Shown piece by piece: positions 36,321 through 45,029 of a stretch of DNA of 64,000 bases. The notes beneath the pieces are model-generated. The model worked only from the letters and a program-made list of their open reading frames with translations. It did no database searches and was not told where the DNA came from. Origin of the DNA: JBMDXB01 sp048594885 (GTDB taxonomy: Bacteria; Acidobacteriota; Vicinamibacteria; Vicinamibacterales; 2-12-FULL-66-21); NCBI GenBank assembly GCA_048594885.1, contig JBMDXB010000018.1, forward strand, positions 62,001 to 126,000, read 5' to 3'. Positions within the stretch are counted from its first letter, which is position 1. Every line of letters begins with the position of its first letter. A program made the position numbers and the translations under genes.

Positions 36321-38078
36321 ATGGCCAGGACGAGAAGTAGCCGTGTTTTCGTGCTGTTTGTCATCGCGGCGGCGTCAGCCGTCATCGCGGCCGTTCTGTG
36401 GCTGCGTCACGGCGCGCCGGGTGCCGATCGCGCCGCCGGTGCCACCGTTCCCGGGCGCGGCGGCAGTCTCGTCGCCTCGATGCGAAGCGAGCCGACCCGT
36501 TACAACCGCTATGTCGACACCGGCCCGGCCACGGAAGTCCTCAGCCTGCTGACGCACGGGCGTCTCGTTCGCATCAACCGGGCGACCGATGAACTCGAGC
36601 CCTGGCTCGCCGAGAGCTGGACGTCGTCGAGCGACGGTCTCACCCACACGCTGAAGCTGCGGTCCGGCGTGCGCTTCTCGGACGGCGAGCCCTTCACCTC
36701 CGCGGACGTGCTGTTCACCATCCGCGCGCTCTACGACCCCGACGTCAACAGCTCGCTGAAGACGGCAACGCTCCCTGGAGGCAGGCCGCTCGACGCCTCG
36801 GCCCCCGATGCATCGACGGTCGTTCTACGGTTCGCGCTGTCGTACGCCCCGGGCCTGCGCCTGCTCGATCACCTGCCGATCCTGCCGCGCCACAAGCTCG
36901 AAGCCGCGCTCACCGAGAAGCGGTTCCTCGACGCCTGGAAGGTCGGCACGTCCCCCGCCGACATCGCGGGCCTCGGACCGTTCGTCCTCAAGGAGCACGT
37001 GTCGGGACAGCGCATGGTGTTCGAGCGCAATCCGCATTACTGGCGGCGCGACGAGCGCGGCGCGCCGTTGCCGTACCTCGACGCACTGACGGTCGTCTTC
37101 ATCAGCGACCAGAACACCGAGTCGCTGCGCATGGAGGCCGGCGATCTCGATCTGATGGCCAATGGCGACATCCGTCTTGAAGACTACGCGGCGTTCAAGC
37201 GCGCCGCCGACGCCGGACGCTTGCGGTTGATCGACGTCGGCACGAGCCTCGATCCCAACTACCTGTGGTTCAACCTCTCGCCGTCCCGCGCGCCGGGCAA
37301 GCCGTGGCTCGATCGCCGCGAGTTCCGGCAGGCGATCTCCTTTGCCGCCGATCGGCAGGCGATTGTGAACGCCGTGCTGCTCGGCGAGGGCGTGCCGATG
37401 CACGGTCCCGTGAGCCCCGGCAATCGCACGTGGTATTCGGGCGCGACGCCGACGTACGAACACAATCTCCCGAAGGCGCGAGAGCTGCTGGCGGGCATCG
37501 GCCTCGTCGATCGCAACGGCGACGGCGTCATCGAAGATCCGGCCGGCGCGCCGATCCGCTTCTCGCTCCTGACGCAGCGTGGCCACACCGTCCGGGAACG
37601 GACCGCCTCGATGCTGCAGGAGCAGTTGCGCCACGTCGGCATCACGGTGGACGTTGTCGCCCTCGACACCGGCTCGCTGCGGCAGCGCATCGTCAAGGGC
37701 GACTTCGAGACGATGTACTACGGGTTCCAGCAAAGTTCGACCGACCCGGCGGTGAGCGCGGAGTTCTGGCTGAGTTCCGGGTCGTTCCATGCCTGGAACC
37801 CGGGCCAGCGCGCCCCGGCGACCCCGTGGGAAGCGCGGCTCGACGAGCTGACGCTCCGGCAGATGCAGACCCTCGATCTCGAAGAGCGGAAACGGATCTT
37901 CGCCGAGATGCAGCGGATCCTCGGCGAGGAACTGCCGGTCATCGCGTTCGCGGTGCCGAAGGTCATTCTCGCGGTCGGCCACCGTGTGGTGAACCCGACT
38001 CCGGCGCTGCCGATCCCTCAGCTGCTGTGGAGCGCCGACACCCTCGGCGCGGACGCGGCCGCGCACAGCGGCACGTAA
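36321..38078 (+). CDS. Peptide/oligopeptide ABC transporter substrate-binding protein (SBP family 5)
   Basis: 585 residues from ATG 36321. One N-terminal hydrophobic helix (VFVLFVIAAASAVIAAVLWL) without a lipobox suggests a membrane anchor or uncleaved signal. The body is a family-5 binding protein: RYVDTGPATEVLSLLTHGRL, LRSGVRFSDGEPFTSADVLFTIRAL, GLGPFVLKEHVSGQRMVFERNPHYW, RREFRQAISFAADRQAIVNAVL and the C-terminal LDLEERKRIFAEMQRILGEELPVI. Family members bind di-/oligopeptides, nickel or heme in the periplasm; DppA/OppA-type peptide binding is most likely. It is the first gene of a three-gene operon with two permeases. It is divergent from the WGD-tailed subtilase. Confidence 0.93.
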   Translation: MARTRSSRVFVLFVIAAASAVIAAVLWLRHGAPGADRAAGATVPGRGGSLVASMRSEPTRYNRYVDTGPATEVLSLLTHGRLVRINRATDELEPWLAESWTSSSDGLTHTLKLRSGVRFSDGEPFTSADVLFTIRALYDPDVNSSLKTATLPGGRPLDASAPDASTVVLRFALSYAPGLRLLDHLPILPRHKLEAALTEKRFLDAWKVGTSPADIAGLGPFVLKEHVSGQRMVFERNPHYWRRDERGAPLPYLDALTVVFISDQNTESLRMEAGDLDLMANGDIRLEDYAAFKRAADAGRLRLIDVGTSLDPNYLWFNLSPSRAPGKPWLDRREFRQAISFAADRQAIVNAVLLGEGVPMHGPVSPGNRTWYSGATPTYEHNLPKARELLAGIGLVDRNGDGVIEDPAGAPIRFSLLTQRGHTVRERTASMLQEQLRHVGITVDVVALDTGSLRQRIVKGDFETMYYGFQQSSTDPAVSAEFWLSSGSFHAWNPGQRAPATPWEARLDELTLRQMQTLDLEERKRIFAEMQRILGEELPVIAFAVPKVILAVGHRVVNPTPALPIPQLLWSADTLGADAAAHSGT

Positions 38079-38092
38079 CGCGCGCGACGGCT

Positions 38093-39034
38093 GTGGCCGA
38101 AAAGGCAGACGTGCACCGCGGCGCCCTTCGCTTCCTCATCCGGCGCATCGTCACGGCGCTGGTGCTCGTCTTCGTCGTGTCCTCCGCGGCGTTCCTCCTC
38201 GCACGCCTCGCGCCCGGCGATCACCTGTCAGGCTTCGACATCGATCCGCGATACGCAGCGGCCGAGCGTCACCGTCTCGGGTTCGACCGGCCGCTCGCTG
38301 AACAGTACGCCGGGTGGCTCCGGGGCGGCCTTCGACTCGACTTCGGAGAATCGACTCGCTTTCAACGTCCCGTCGCGGCGCTGCTGCGTGAGCGCGCGCT
38401 GAACACGGCGCTGCTCGGCCTGTGCGCGCTGGCGCTTGCGACCGTCGTGGGCATTCCGATGGGCGTGATGACCGGCAGCTCGGATCGCGGTGCGCCGGCG
38501 CGCGTCGCGCGCGGGTTGTCGCTGGTGCTGCTTTCCGTTCCCCCGCTCGTCACGTCGCTCGTCCTGCTGCTGATCGCCGCGCGCACGGGATGGCTGCCGG
38601 TCGGGGGCAGCGGGGCGGCACCGTACCTGATTCTGCCGACGCTCGCACTCGCGCTGCCGCTCGTCGCAGTGCTCGAGCGGCTGCAGTCGCGCGCGCTGCG
38701 CGATGCGCTGTCCGATCCGTGCATCCTCGCCGCCGCGGCGCGCGGCGTACCTCGCCGCCGTCTCATCTGGCGGCACGCGATGCGGCTGTCGCTGAAGCCC
38801 GTCCTGGGCATTTACGGCGTGATCGTCGGCGGCGTGCTGAGCGGATCGTTCGTCGTCGAGATCGTGATGTCCTGGCCGGGTCTTGGCGCACTGATGTACG
38901 AGGCACTCGTCGCGCGCGATCTCTATCTCGTCGCGGGATGTGCCGCCGCCGGTGGCGCGTTTCTCGCGGCGGGCATTCTTGCCGCCGACGTCGCGCTCGT
39001 CGCTGTCGATCCGCGCATCGAGGACGCCGCATGA
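38093..39034 (+). CDS. Peptide ABC transporter permease (DppB/OppB type)
   Basis: 313 residues from GTG 38093, 14 bases after the binding-protein stop; a second in-frame GTG is at 38111. The N-terminal helix (LIRRIVTALVLVFVVSSAAFLLARLAPGD) and periplasmic loop are typical of the DppB family. The EAA cytoplasmic loop reads ILAAAARGVPRRRLIWRHAMRLSLKPVLG, the surface that contacts the ATPase, followed by VVEIVMSWPGLGALMYEALVARD. About six membrane helices. Its stop overlaps the next permease start (ATGA). Confidence 0.92.
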   Translation: MAEKADVHRGALRFLIRRIVTALVLVFVVSSAAFLLARLAPGDHLSGFDIDPRYAAAERHRLGFDRPLAEQYAGWLRGGLRLDFGESTRFQRPVAALLRERALNTALLGLCALALATVVGIPMGVMTGSSDRGAPARVARGLSLVLLSVPPLVTSLVLLLIAARTGWLPVGGSGAAPYLILPTLALALPLVAVLERLQSRALRDALSDPCILAAAARGVPRRRLIWRHAMRLSLKPVLGIYGVIVGGVLSGSFVVEIVMSWPGLGALMYEALVARDLYLVAGCAAAGGAFLAAGILAADVALVAVDPRIEDAA

Positions 39035-40014
39035 GCGCGTCGCGTGCGCGCGCCGCCGGCCTCTGGCTGCTCGCGACCGCCGCGTTGCTTGCGGTCTTCG
39101 CACCGGCGCTCGCACCGAACGACGTCTCCCGCCAGTTCGCCGATCTCACTTACGCGCCGCCGATGGCGCCGCGCCTCGTCGACGAGGCGGGACGATGGCA
39201 TGCGCCATTCGTCTACCCGCTGCGGCTCGTCGATCGGCTCGAGCGACGCTACGTGGAAGATCGGTCGACGCGCGTGCCGCTGCGGTGGCTGACATCGGGC
39301 AGGCTCTTGACGACGGGCGACGACACCGCGCCGTGGCTCCCGCTTGGCGCCGACGCGCTCGGCCGCGACGTATTCGCGCGCTCGCTGCGCGGCGCGCGTC
39401 TGTCACTCGGCGTCGCCGCCGTCGCGATGTTCGGGTCGATGCTGCTCGGGGCGCTGGTCGGCGCGATCGCCGGGTATGCGGGAGGACGCCTCGACGAAGC
39501 GCTGATGCGCGTCGCCGATTTCGTCCTGGTCCTGCCGGCAATTTACGTCGTGCTCGCCCTGCGAGCGGCGATGCCCCTCGTACTGAGCAACGCGCAGGTC
39601 TTCTGGACGATGGGATTCGTGCTGGCGCTGGCGGCGTGGCCGTATCCGGCGCGTGGGGTGCGGGCGGTCGTGGCCGGCGAGCGGCGCAAGGAGTACGCAG
39701 AAGCTGCGAAAGCTGCGGGTGCGTCGCCGTTGCGGATTCTGCTGCGCCACCTTCTCCCAGCCGCGCGCGGCTTCCTGGTGGTGCAGGCGGCGTTGCTGGT
39801 GCCTGCCTTCGTGCTCACCGAAGCGACCTTGTCCTTTGTAGGACTGGGGTTTGCGGAGCCCACGCCGAGCTGGGGCGTGATGCTGCAGGAGGCGGGAAGG
39901 GTCAGCGTTCTGGTGGATGCCCCATGGATGCTCTCGCCGGCGATCGGAATCGTCGTTGTCGTGGCCGCTGTGCATCTAGCCGCGGGATCACGCTGGGACA
40001 ACCACCTGCGATGA
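39031..40014 (+). CDS. Peptide ABC transporter permease (DppC/OppC type)
   Basis: 327 residues from ATG 39031, which overlaps the preceding stop by 4 bp. An N-terminal helix (AAGLWLLATAALLAVFAPALAPND) and a roughly 90-residue periplasmic segment precede LGADALGRDVFARSLRGARLSLGV, the DppC hallmark. The EAA loop is EYAEAAKAAGASPLRILLRHLLPAARG; the end is FVGLGFAEPTPSWGVMLQEAGR. No ABC ATPase genes follow, so the energy-coupling subunits must be supplied from elsewhere or be shared with another transporter. Confidence 0.92.
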   Translation: MSASRARAAGLWLLATAALLAVFAPALAPNDVSRQFADLTYAPPMAPRLVDEAGRWHAPFVYPLRLVDRLERRYVEDRSTRVPLRWLTSGRLLTTGDDTAPWLPLGADALGRDVFARSLRGARLSLGVAAVAMFGSMLLGALVGAIAGYAGGRLDEALMRVADFVLVLPAIYVVLALRAAMPLVLSNAQVFWTMGFVLALAAWPYPARGVRAVVAGERRKEYAEAAKAAGASPLRILLRHLLPAARGFLVVQAALLVPAFVLTEATLSFVGLGFAEPTPSWGVMLQEAGRVSVLVDAPWMLSPAIGIVVVVAAVHLAAGSRWDNHLR

Positions 40015-40164
40015 CTCCGAACGACGCGCGGTCAAAACTGAAAGTGCAGTGTGCGAAATGTGCGCAAGTGGCGCACTCTGGCGCTGTCACACCAAAGTTG
40101 AGCTAGTGCATTAACTAATTGAGCTGAAAAGCTTTATATCCATATTCAACATCTAGCAACCGCG

Positions 40165-40181
40165 TTGGCTCGGCCGTTGCT
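40165..40181 (+). promoter_or_regulatory. Strong sigma-54 promoter match for the second subtilase
   Basis: TTGGCTCGGCCGTTGCT agrees with the consensus YTGGCACG-N4-TTGCW at every defined position except A to T in TGGCAC, and has the exact GG-N10-GC spacing (40167-40168 and 40179-40180). The start site would be near 40192, about 70 bases before the ATG at 40261. Upstream (40098-40125) lies a direct repeat TTGAGCT spaced by 21 bases, a possible activator site, in an AT-rich stretch. Confidence 0.6.
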
Positions 40182-40260
40182 CAGCACCCGCCGTCCACTT
40201 CGATCGCTTTCTTCTTTATTCTCGAAAGGCTGGAACGTCGTGTCTCGATGGCGAGGTCTC

Positions 40261-42237
40261 ATGCGAGGCGGACTGCTGCTTTTTGTTGCGGCGATGGTCG
40301 GCCTTGCACCTCCGGCGCAGGCTGCGCCTGGAGACCATCCGAAGCTCGATCGCGTGCTGACACAGCGCGCGAACGGAGGGCCCGGGACGTCGCGGGTGAT
40401 CGTGACGTTCGACAGCGGATGGGACGGCGCCTCGGAGGCCAAGACGCTTGGCGGCAAGCTTGGCCGCCGCCTCAATCTGATCAACGCCCAGGTGATGGAG
40501 CTGCCGAATGGCGCGCTGACAAAGGCGGCAAATCATCCGTCGGTGCGCCGCATCCACTGGGATCGTCCAACGATTCAGATGATGAATCGCGTGGCGGTCG
40601 CGTCGGGCGCGCGGGGCGTGCAGCAGGTGCTCGGCATCACGGGCGCGGGCGTCGGCGTCGCGGTCATCGACTCCGGCATCAGCCCGTGGCATGACGATCT
40701 CACCTACGCCGGCAGCTCGCCCGCGGTGCAGGCGCGCGGCGGGCAGCGCGTCACCGCGTTCGTCGACTTCGTGAACGGCCGCGCCACGCCGTACGACGAC
40801 AACGGGCACGGCACGCACGTCAGCGGCATCATCGCGGGCAACGGCTATGACTCGCGCGGCGTGCGCGCGGGCATGGCGCCGGACGCGCACATCGTCAGCC
40901 TCAAGGTGCTCGATGCAAGCGGCTGCGGCGTCATCAGCGACGTCATCTCCGCGCTCGAGTACGTCGTCAACGCCCGCTACGTCTTCAACATTCGCGTTGC
41001 GAACCTGTCAGTTGGCGCCGGCGTGTACGAGTCGTACACGACCGACCCGCTGACGCTTGCCGCGAAGCGCGCCACTGATGCCGGCATCGTCGTCGTCACT
41101 GCAGCCGGCAACCTGGGAAAGAACCGCGACGGCCAGTTGCAGTACGGCGGCATCGTGTCGCCTGGCAACGCGCCGTGGGTCCTGACCGTCGGCGCATCGA
41201 GCCACGAGGGGACGATCGGACTGGCGGACGACACGGTTGCGCCCTACAGCTCGCGCGGCCCCGCGGCGATCGACTTCACCGCGAAGCCGGATCTCGTCGC
41301 GCACGGCACGGGCGTCGTCTCGCTGAGCGATCCGAGCAGCACCTTCTATTCCACGCGGTCCGAGTTCCTGCTCAAGGGCTCGGTTGATCCGGGATACAAG
41401 CCGTACCTCAGCCTGAGTGGCACGAGCATGGCGGCGCCGGTCGTTGCCGGAACCATCGCGCTGATGATGGAGGCGAACCCGGATCTCACGCCGAACCTGG
41501 TGAAAGCGGTCCTGCAGTACACCGCGCAGCAGTATTCCGGCTACGACGCATTGACGCAGGGCGCCGGCTTCCTGAACGCGAGCGGCGCGGTCGATCTGGC
41601 GCGCTATTTCAAGACGGCGCAGGCGGGAGCGCGCTACCCGGATCAGCGGATGTGGAGCCAGAAGATCATCTGGGGCAGCCATCGTCTGAGCGGCGGCGCG
41701 ATTTCGCCTTCAGGCAACGCCTGGTCGATCACCACGCTCTGGGGCGTGGCGAAGACGAAGGACGGCGACAACATCGTCTGGGGCACGCGCTGCGATCAGG
41801 ATGGCGACGAGGACTGCGACAACATCGTCTGGGGTCCGTCGGAGGAGGGCGACAGTATCGTGTGGGGCACCGTCAGCGACGACGGTGACAGCATCGTCTG
41901 GGGCACATCCGAGGACGGTGACAGCATCGTCTGGGGCACGGCGAGGGACGACGGCGACAACATCGTCTGGGGCACCGACTGCGGCGGTGAAGACTGCGAC
42001 AGCATCGTGTGGGGCACCGTCAGCGACGACGGTGACAGTATCGTCTGGGGCACGGCCGGAGACGGCGACAGCATCGTCTGGGGCACGGCAGAGGACGGGG
42101 ACAGCATCGTCTGGGGTACCGACTTCGAGGCGTTCGTGTGGGGGAATTCGTGCGTCGACGACGTGGTCTTCGACGATGCGGAGGCTCCGCCGGCCGAGTT
42201 CGTAACTCTCAGCTGGTCCACGGCGGAGGGGCTCTAA
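40261..42237 (+). CDS. Secreted S8 subtilase with IVWGT-repeat C-terminal tail
   Basis: 658 residues from ATG 40261, preceded by GGCGAGG; a GTG at 40240 is possible. Signal peptide MRGGLLLFVAAMVGLAPPAQ with cleavage after AQA. Catalytic Asp137 (VAVIDSGISP), His183 (NGHGTHVSG) and Ser389 (SGTSMAAP), oxyanion Asn284. The propeptide is short (about 25-110). The tail from about residue 500 to 627 has ten copies of a D-(S/N)-I-V-W-G unit separated by acidic, Gly-rich spacers, some with Cys pairs (GDEDCDN, GGEDCDS). It is related to, but not the same as, the WGDTLI tail of the other subtilase. The GNAT gene starts on the last base of its stop (TAATG). Confidence 0.93.
   Translation: MRGGLLLFVAAMVGLAPPAQAAPGDHPKLDRVLTQRANGGPGTSRVIVTFDSGWDGASEAKTLGGKLGRRLNLINAQVMELPNGALTKAANHPSVRRIHWDRPTIQMMNRVAVASGARGVQQVLGITGAGVGVAVIDSGISPWHDDLTYAGSSPAVQARGGQRVTAFVDFVNGRATPYDDNGHGTHVSGIIAGNGYDSRGVRAGMAPDAHIVSLKVLDASGCGVISDVISALEYVVNARYVFNIRVANLSVGAGVYESYTTDPLTLAAKRATDAGIVVVTAAGNLGKNRDGQLQYGGIVSPGNAPWVLTVGASSHEGTIGLADDTVAPYSSRGPAAIDFTAKPDLVAHGTGVVSLSDPSSTFYSTRSEFLLKGSVDPGYKPYLSLSGTSMAAPVVAGTIALMMEANPDLTPNLVKAVLQYTAQQYSGYDALTQGAGFLNASGAVDLARYFKTAQAGARYPDQRMWSQKIIWGSHRLSGGAISPSGNAWSITTLWGVAKTKDGDNIVWGTRCDQDGDEDCDNIVWGPSEEGDSIVWGTVSDDGDSIVWGTSEDGDSIVWGTARDDGDNIVWGTDCGGEDCDSIVWGTVSDDGDSIVWGTAGDGDSIVWGTAEDGDSIVWGTDFEAFVWGNSCVDDVVFDDAEAPPAEFVTLSWSTAEGL
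41761..42141 (+). repeat. Tandem imperfect repeats encoding D(S/N)IVWGT units
   Basis: Ten units of 27-48 bp, each centred on GACAGCATCGTCTGGGGCAC or a close variant, end the second subtilase gene. Spacer length and residues vary, so this array is older or less homogenised than the WGDTLI array at 34371-34604. Each unit keeps Asp, Ile, Val, Trp, Gly, while linkers are acidic, which would suit a calcium-binding or beta-solenoid-like fold. Confidence 0.93.
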
Positions 42238-42902
42238 TGGAGAAGATGCCCTTCCGGGACCTGGAGCCTGACATGGACGTCGGTACCGCGATCGGGAATG
42301 CGACGGCCGTTACGACGCAGAGCGACTGGCGCCAGGGGCTGCCGGTACTCGCGGGATCGATGGTGACGTTGCGGGACCTGCGGTTGTCAGACGCGCCGAC
42401 GCTGCTGGCGATGCTCTCGACGGACGAAGTGGCGCGGTTCATCTCGCCGCCTCCGGCGACAGTCGACGGCTTCGAGCGCTTCATTGCGTGGACCCACCGG
42501 GAGCGCGCGGCAGGCAACTACGTCTGCTTCGGCATCGTGCCTCACGGACTCGACGCCGCGATCGGCCTCATTCAGATCCGGCAGCTCGAACCGGGCTTCT
42601 CGACGGCCGAGTGGGGCTTCGCGATCGGATCTGCATTCTGGGGCACGGGCATGTTCGTCGATGCGGCGAAGCTCGCGGTCGATTTCGGCTTCGGCCGACT
42701 CGGCGTGCACCGCCTCGAGGCACGCGCGGCCGTAGCAAACGGCCGCGGCAACGGCGCGCTTCGGAAGATCGGCGCGCTTCAGGAGGGCATCCTGCGCAAG
42801 TCGTTCGTACGCAACGGCCAGTATCACGACCAGACGCTGTGGGCGATCCTCGACGAGGATTGGCACCGGTCGAAGCTGGCCTGGGTCCCACGCGTTCACT
42901 AG
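42237..42902 (+). CDS. GNAT-family N-acetyltransferase (RimJ/RimL type)
   Basis: 221 residues from ATG 42237, overlapping the subtilase stop by one base. The GNAT core runs from VTLRDLRLSDAPTLLAMLST to FSTAEWGFAIGSAFWGTGMFVDAAKLAVDFGFGRLGVHRLEARAAVANGRGNGALRKIG, with the acetyl-CoA loop equivalent to (Q/R)-x-x-G-x-(G/A) as GSAFWGTGMF. RimJ/RimL-type enzymes acetylate protein N-termini or small amines in the cytoplasm. Coupling to a secreted protease is odd; it may modify the protease, its products, or share only regulation. Confidence 0.9.
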   Translation: MEKMPFRDLEPDMDVGTAIGNATAVTTQSDWRQGLPVLAGSMVTLRDLRLSDAPTLLAMLSTDEVARFISPPPATVDGFERFIAWTHRERAAGNYVCFGIVPHGLDAAIGLIQIRQLEPGFSTAEWGFAIGSAFWGTGMFVDAAKLAVDFGFGRLGVHRLEARAAVANGRGNGALRKIGALQEGILRKSFVRNGQYHDQTLWAILDEDWHRSKLAWVPRVH

Positions 42903-42924
42903 GGCAGGCTCCCCGGCCGCTCGA

Positions 42925-42955
42925 GGGGCGGACTTCTGTTCCGCCCCTTTCTTTT
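42925..42955 (+). terminator. Rho-independent terminator
   Basis: An 8-bp GC-rich stem (GGGGCGGA, 42925-42932, with TCCGCCCC, 42940-42947), a 7-nt loop and the T-rich run TTTCTTTT. It follows the GNAT stop by 22 bases and closes the subtilase-GNAT unit. Confidence 0.88.
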
Positions 42956-42975
42956 GTACGATACCCTCCGAATCC

Positions 42976-43869
42976 ATGAACATTCACGGTGTCTTTCCGC
43001 CGATGGCGACGCCGTTTGTCGATGGCGAGGTCGATCCGCACGGGATCCGTTCGAACATCGCGAAGTGGGTGCAGGCCGGCGTTCGCGGCATCGTCGCCCT
43101 CGGTTCGAACGGCGAGGCGCCGCTCCTCGCCGAGGATGAAGCGGACGCGGTCGTCGCGGCGGCACGAGATGCCGTTCCGGCGACGCATGTGCTGATCGCC
43201 GGCACCGGACGCGAGTCGACGCGGGGGACGATCGACGCCTGCCGGCGCGCCGCGGCGCTCGGCGCCGACGCCGTGCTCGTGCGGACGCCGTCGTACTACA
43301 AGGGCCGCATGACGCACGATGCGTTCGTCGCGCACTACACCGCGGTCGCCGACGCGTCGCCGGCGCCCGTTCTCCTCTACAACTATCCCGCGGTCACGGG
43401 TGTGAATCTCGCGCCCGAGACGGTCGCGCGGCTGGCCGAGCATCCGAACATCATCGGCATCAAGGAGACCGGCAGCGACGCGGCGCAGATGGCGGCGTAC
43501 GTCGATTTGACGCCGAAGCCACCGGCGTTCACCGTGATTGCGGGGTCCGTTCCGACGTATTACGCGTCGCTGTGCCTCGGCGCCGGAGGCGCCATCCTCG
43601 CGGCGGCGTGCGCCGTGCCGGACCTGTGCGTGCGCCTTTTCGACGCGGCGCGGGCAGGCCGGCATGCCGAGGCGCGTGACCTGCAGGCGAGGCTGACGCC
43701 GTTGGCGAAGCTCGTGACCACCGGGTTCGGCGTTCCCGGCCTGAAGGCGGCAATGGATCTTGCCGGCTTCACCGGCGGTGAGCCACGGTCGCCGCTCGCG
43801 CCGGCGTCCAAACAAGCCATCCAGGAGATTCGCGCGGCGCTCGAAGCCGTGACGATGCAATCGCTATGA
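42976..43869 (+). CDS. DapA-family aldolase, likely 4-hydroxy-2-oxoglutarate aldolase type
   Basis: 297 residues, a class I TIM-barrel aldolase. VALGSNGEAPLL replaces the GTTGE motif of DapA; the Tyr of LLYNYPAVTG and the Schiff-base Lys of IIGIKETGSD are present. GSNGE together with YNYP resembles 4-hydroxy-2-oxoglutarate aldolases (HOGA1-like) more than dihydrodipicolinate synthases, but other family members such as N-acetylneuraminate lyases remain possible. It would split 4-hydroxy-2-oxoglutarate to pyruvate and glyoxylate. Its stop overlaps the aminotransferase start by 4 bp (ATGA), and that enzyme would consume glyoxylate. Confidence 0.88.
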   Translation: MNIHGVFPPMATPFVDGEVDPHGIRSNIAKWVQAGVRGIVALGSNGEAPLLAEDEADAVVAAARDAVPATHVLIAGTGRESTRGTIDACRRAAALGADAVLVRTPSYYKGRMTHDAFVAHYTAVADASPAPVLLYNYPAVTGVNLAPETVARLAEHPNIIGIKETGSDAAQMAAYVDLTPKPPAFTVIAGSVPTYYASLCLGAGGAILAAACAVPDLCVRLFDAARAGRHAEARDLQARLTPLAKLVTTGFGVPGLKAAMDLAGFTGGEPRSPLAPASKQAIQEIRAALEAVTMQSL

Positions 43870-45014
43870 ACGTGAACATTCCAGAGCGGCTGCTGCTCGG
43901 TCCCGGCCCGAGCCCGATTTCCGCGCGCGTAATGCGCGCGATGACGCAGCCTGTCCTCAGCCACCTCGATCCCGTCATGATGAACGTGCTCGACGAGCTG
44001 AGACAGCGCCTCGACGTGGTGTTCGGCGCGGCGAAGGGCGCCTTCAGCTTCGCCGTGTCGGGCACCGGCACGTCCGGCATGGAAGCGGCGGTCGCCAACG
44101 TGACGAAGCCTGGCAGCCGCGCGCTCGCCGTCGTCACCGGATATTTCGGCGATCGCCTCGCGCAGATGCTCGAGCGATACGGCGCAGAGGTCCGGAGGCT
44201 CGAGGTCGAGTGGGGCCGTGCGTGCGATCCAGCGGCAGTGGAGCGCGCATTGAAGGAGTCGTCTGCAGATATCGTCGCGATCGTGCACGCCGAAACGTCC
44301 ACGGGGGTTGTCAATCCGGTGCAGGATGTCGCGCGCATTGCGGCCGCCCGCGGGGCGTCGTCGATCGTCGATGCGGTGACGTCGCTCGGCGGCATGCCTG
44401 TGGACGTCGGCGCGTGGGGCGCGGACGTGTGCTACAGCTGCACGCAGAAGGGGCTAGGCGCGCCATCCGGGCTCGCGCCGATCTCGTTCTCCGCACGAGC
44501 GCTCGAGCGGCGTACGCCGTGCCGCAGCTTCTACTTGGACGTCGACCTGCTGCAGGATTACTGGATCCGCCGCCGGTACCATCACACGATCTCCGCGCCG
44601 CTCGTCTTCGCGTTGCGTGAGGCGCTCGACGCCATCGAAGAGGAGGGGTTGCAGGCACGCTGGGAGCGGCACGAGCGGCATCATCGCGCGCTCGCCGCCG
44701 GTCTCGAAGCGTTGGGCCTTTCGCTGCTGCCGCCGGAGGGGGAGCGGCTGTGGACGCTGAACGCGGTGCGCGTGCCCGACGGCGTGGACGAAGCTGCCGT
44801 GCGGAAGTTGCTGCTCGACGAGTTCAACATCGAGATCGGCGCCGGCCTCGGACCGCTTGCCGGCCGCATTTGGCGCATCGGCCTGATGGGTTCAGGATCG
44901 ACGCTCGCGACCGTCCTGCTCTTCCTTGGCGCGCTCGAGCGGGTGCTGCGGGCGGCGGGGTTTAGAGCGCCATCGGCGAACACAGCCATATCAGCGGCGG
45001 AAGCCGCCCATTGA
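43866..45014 (+). CDS. Class V aminotransferase, alanine-glyoxylate / serine-pyruvate type
   Basis: 382 residues, PLP fold type I. LLLGPGPSPISARVMRAM opens the protein as in alanine-glyoxylate aminotransferases; SGTGTSGMEAAVANV binds the PLP phosphate; IVDAVTSLGGMPVDVGAWGADVCYSCTQKGLGAPSGLAPISFS contains the ring-binding Asp and the Schiff-base Lys (TQKG). Arg in IWRIGLMG should bind the substrate carboxylate. It probably transaminates glyoxylate to glycine with alanine or serine as donor. Coupled to the aldolase gene (4-bp overlap). Confidence 0.92.
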   Translation: MNVNIPERLLLGPGPSPISARVMRAMTQPVLSHLDPVMMNVLDELRQRLDVVFGAAKGAFSFAVSGTGTSGMEAAVANVTKPGSRALAVVTGYFGDRLAQMLERYGAEVRRLEVEWGRACDPAAVERALKESSADIVAIVHAETSTGVVNPVQDVARIAAARGASSIVDAVTSLGGMPVDVGAWGADVCYSCTQKGLGAPSGLAPISFSARALERRTPCRSFYLDVDLLQDYWIRRRYHHTISAPLVFALREALDAIEEEGLQARWERHERHHRALAAGLEALGLSLLPPEGERLWTLNAVRVPDGVDEAAVRKLLLDEFNIEIGAGLGPLAGRIWRIGLMGSGSTLATVLLFLGALERVLRAAGFRAPSANTAISAAEAAH

Positions 45015-45029
45015 GCTTCTTCTCTTAGT

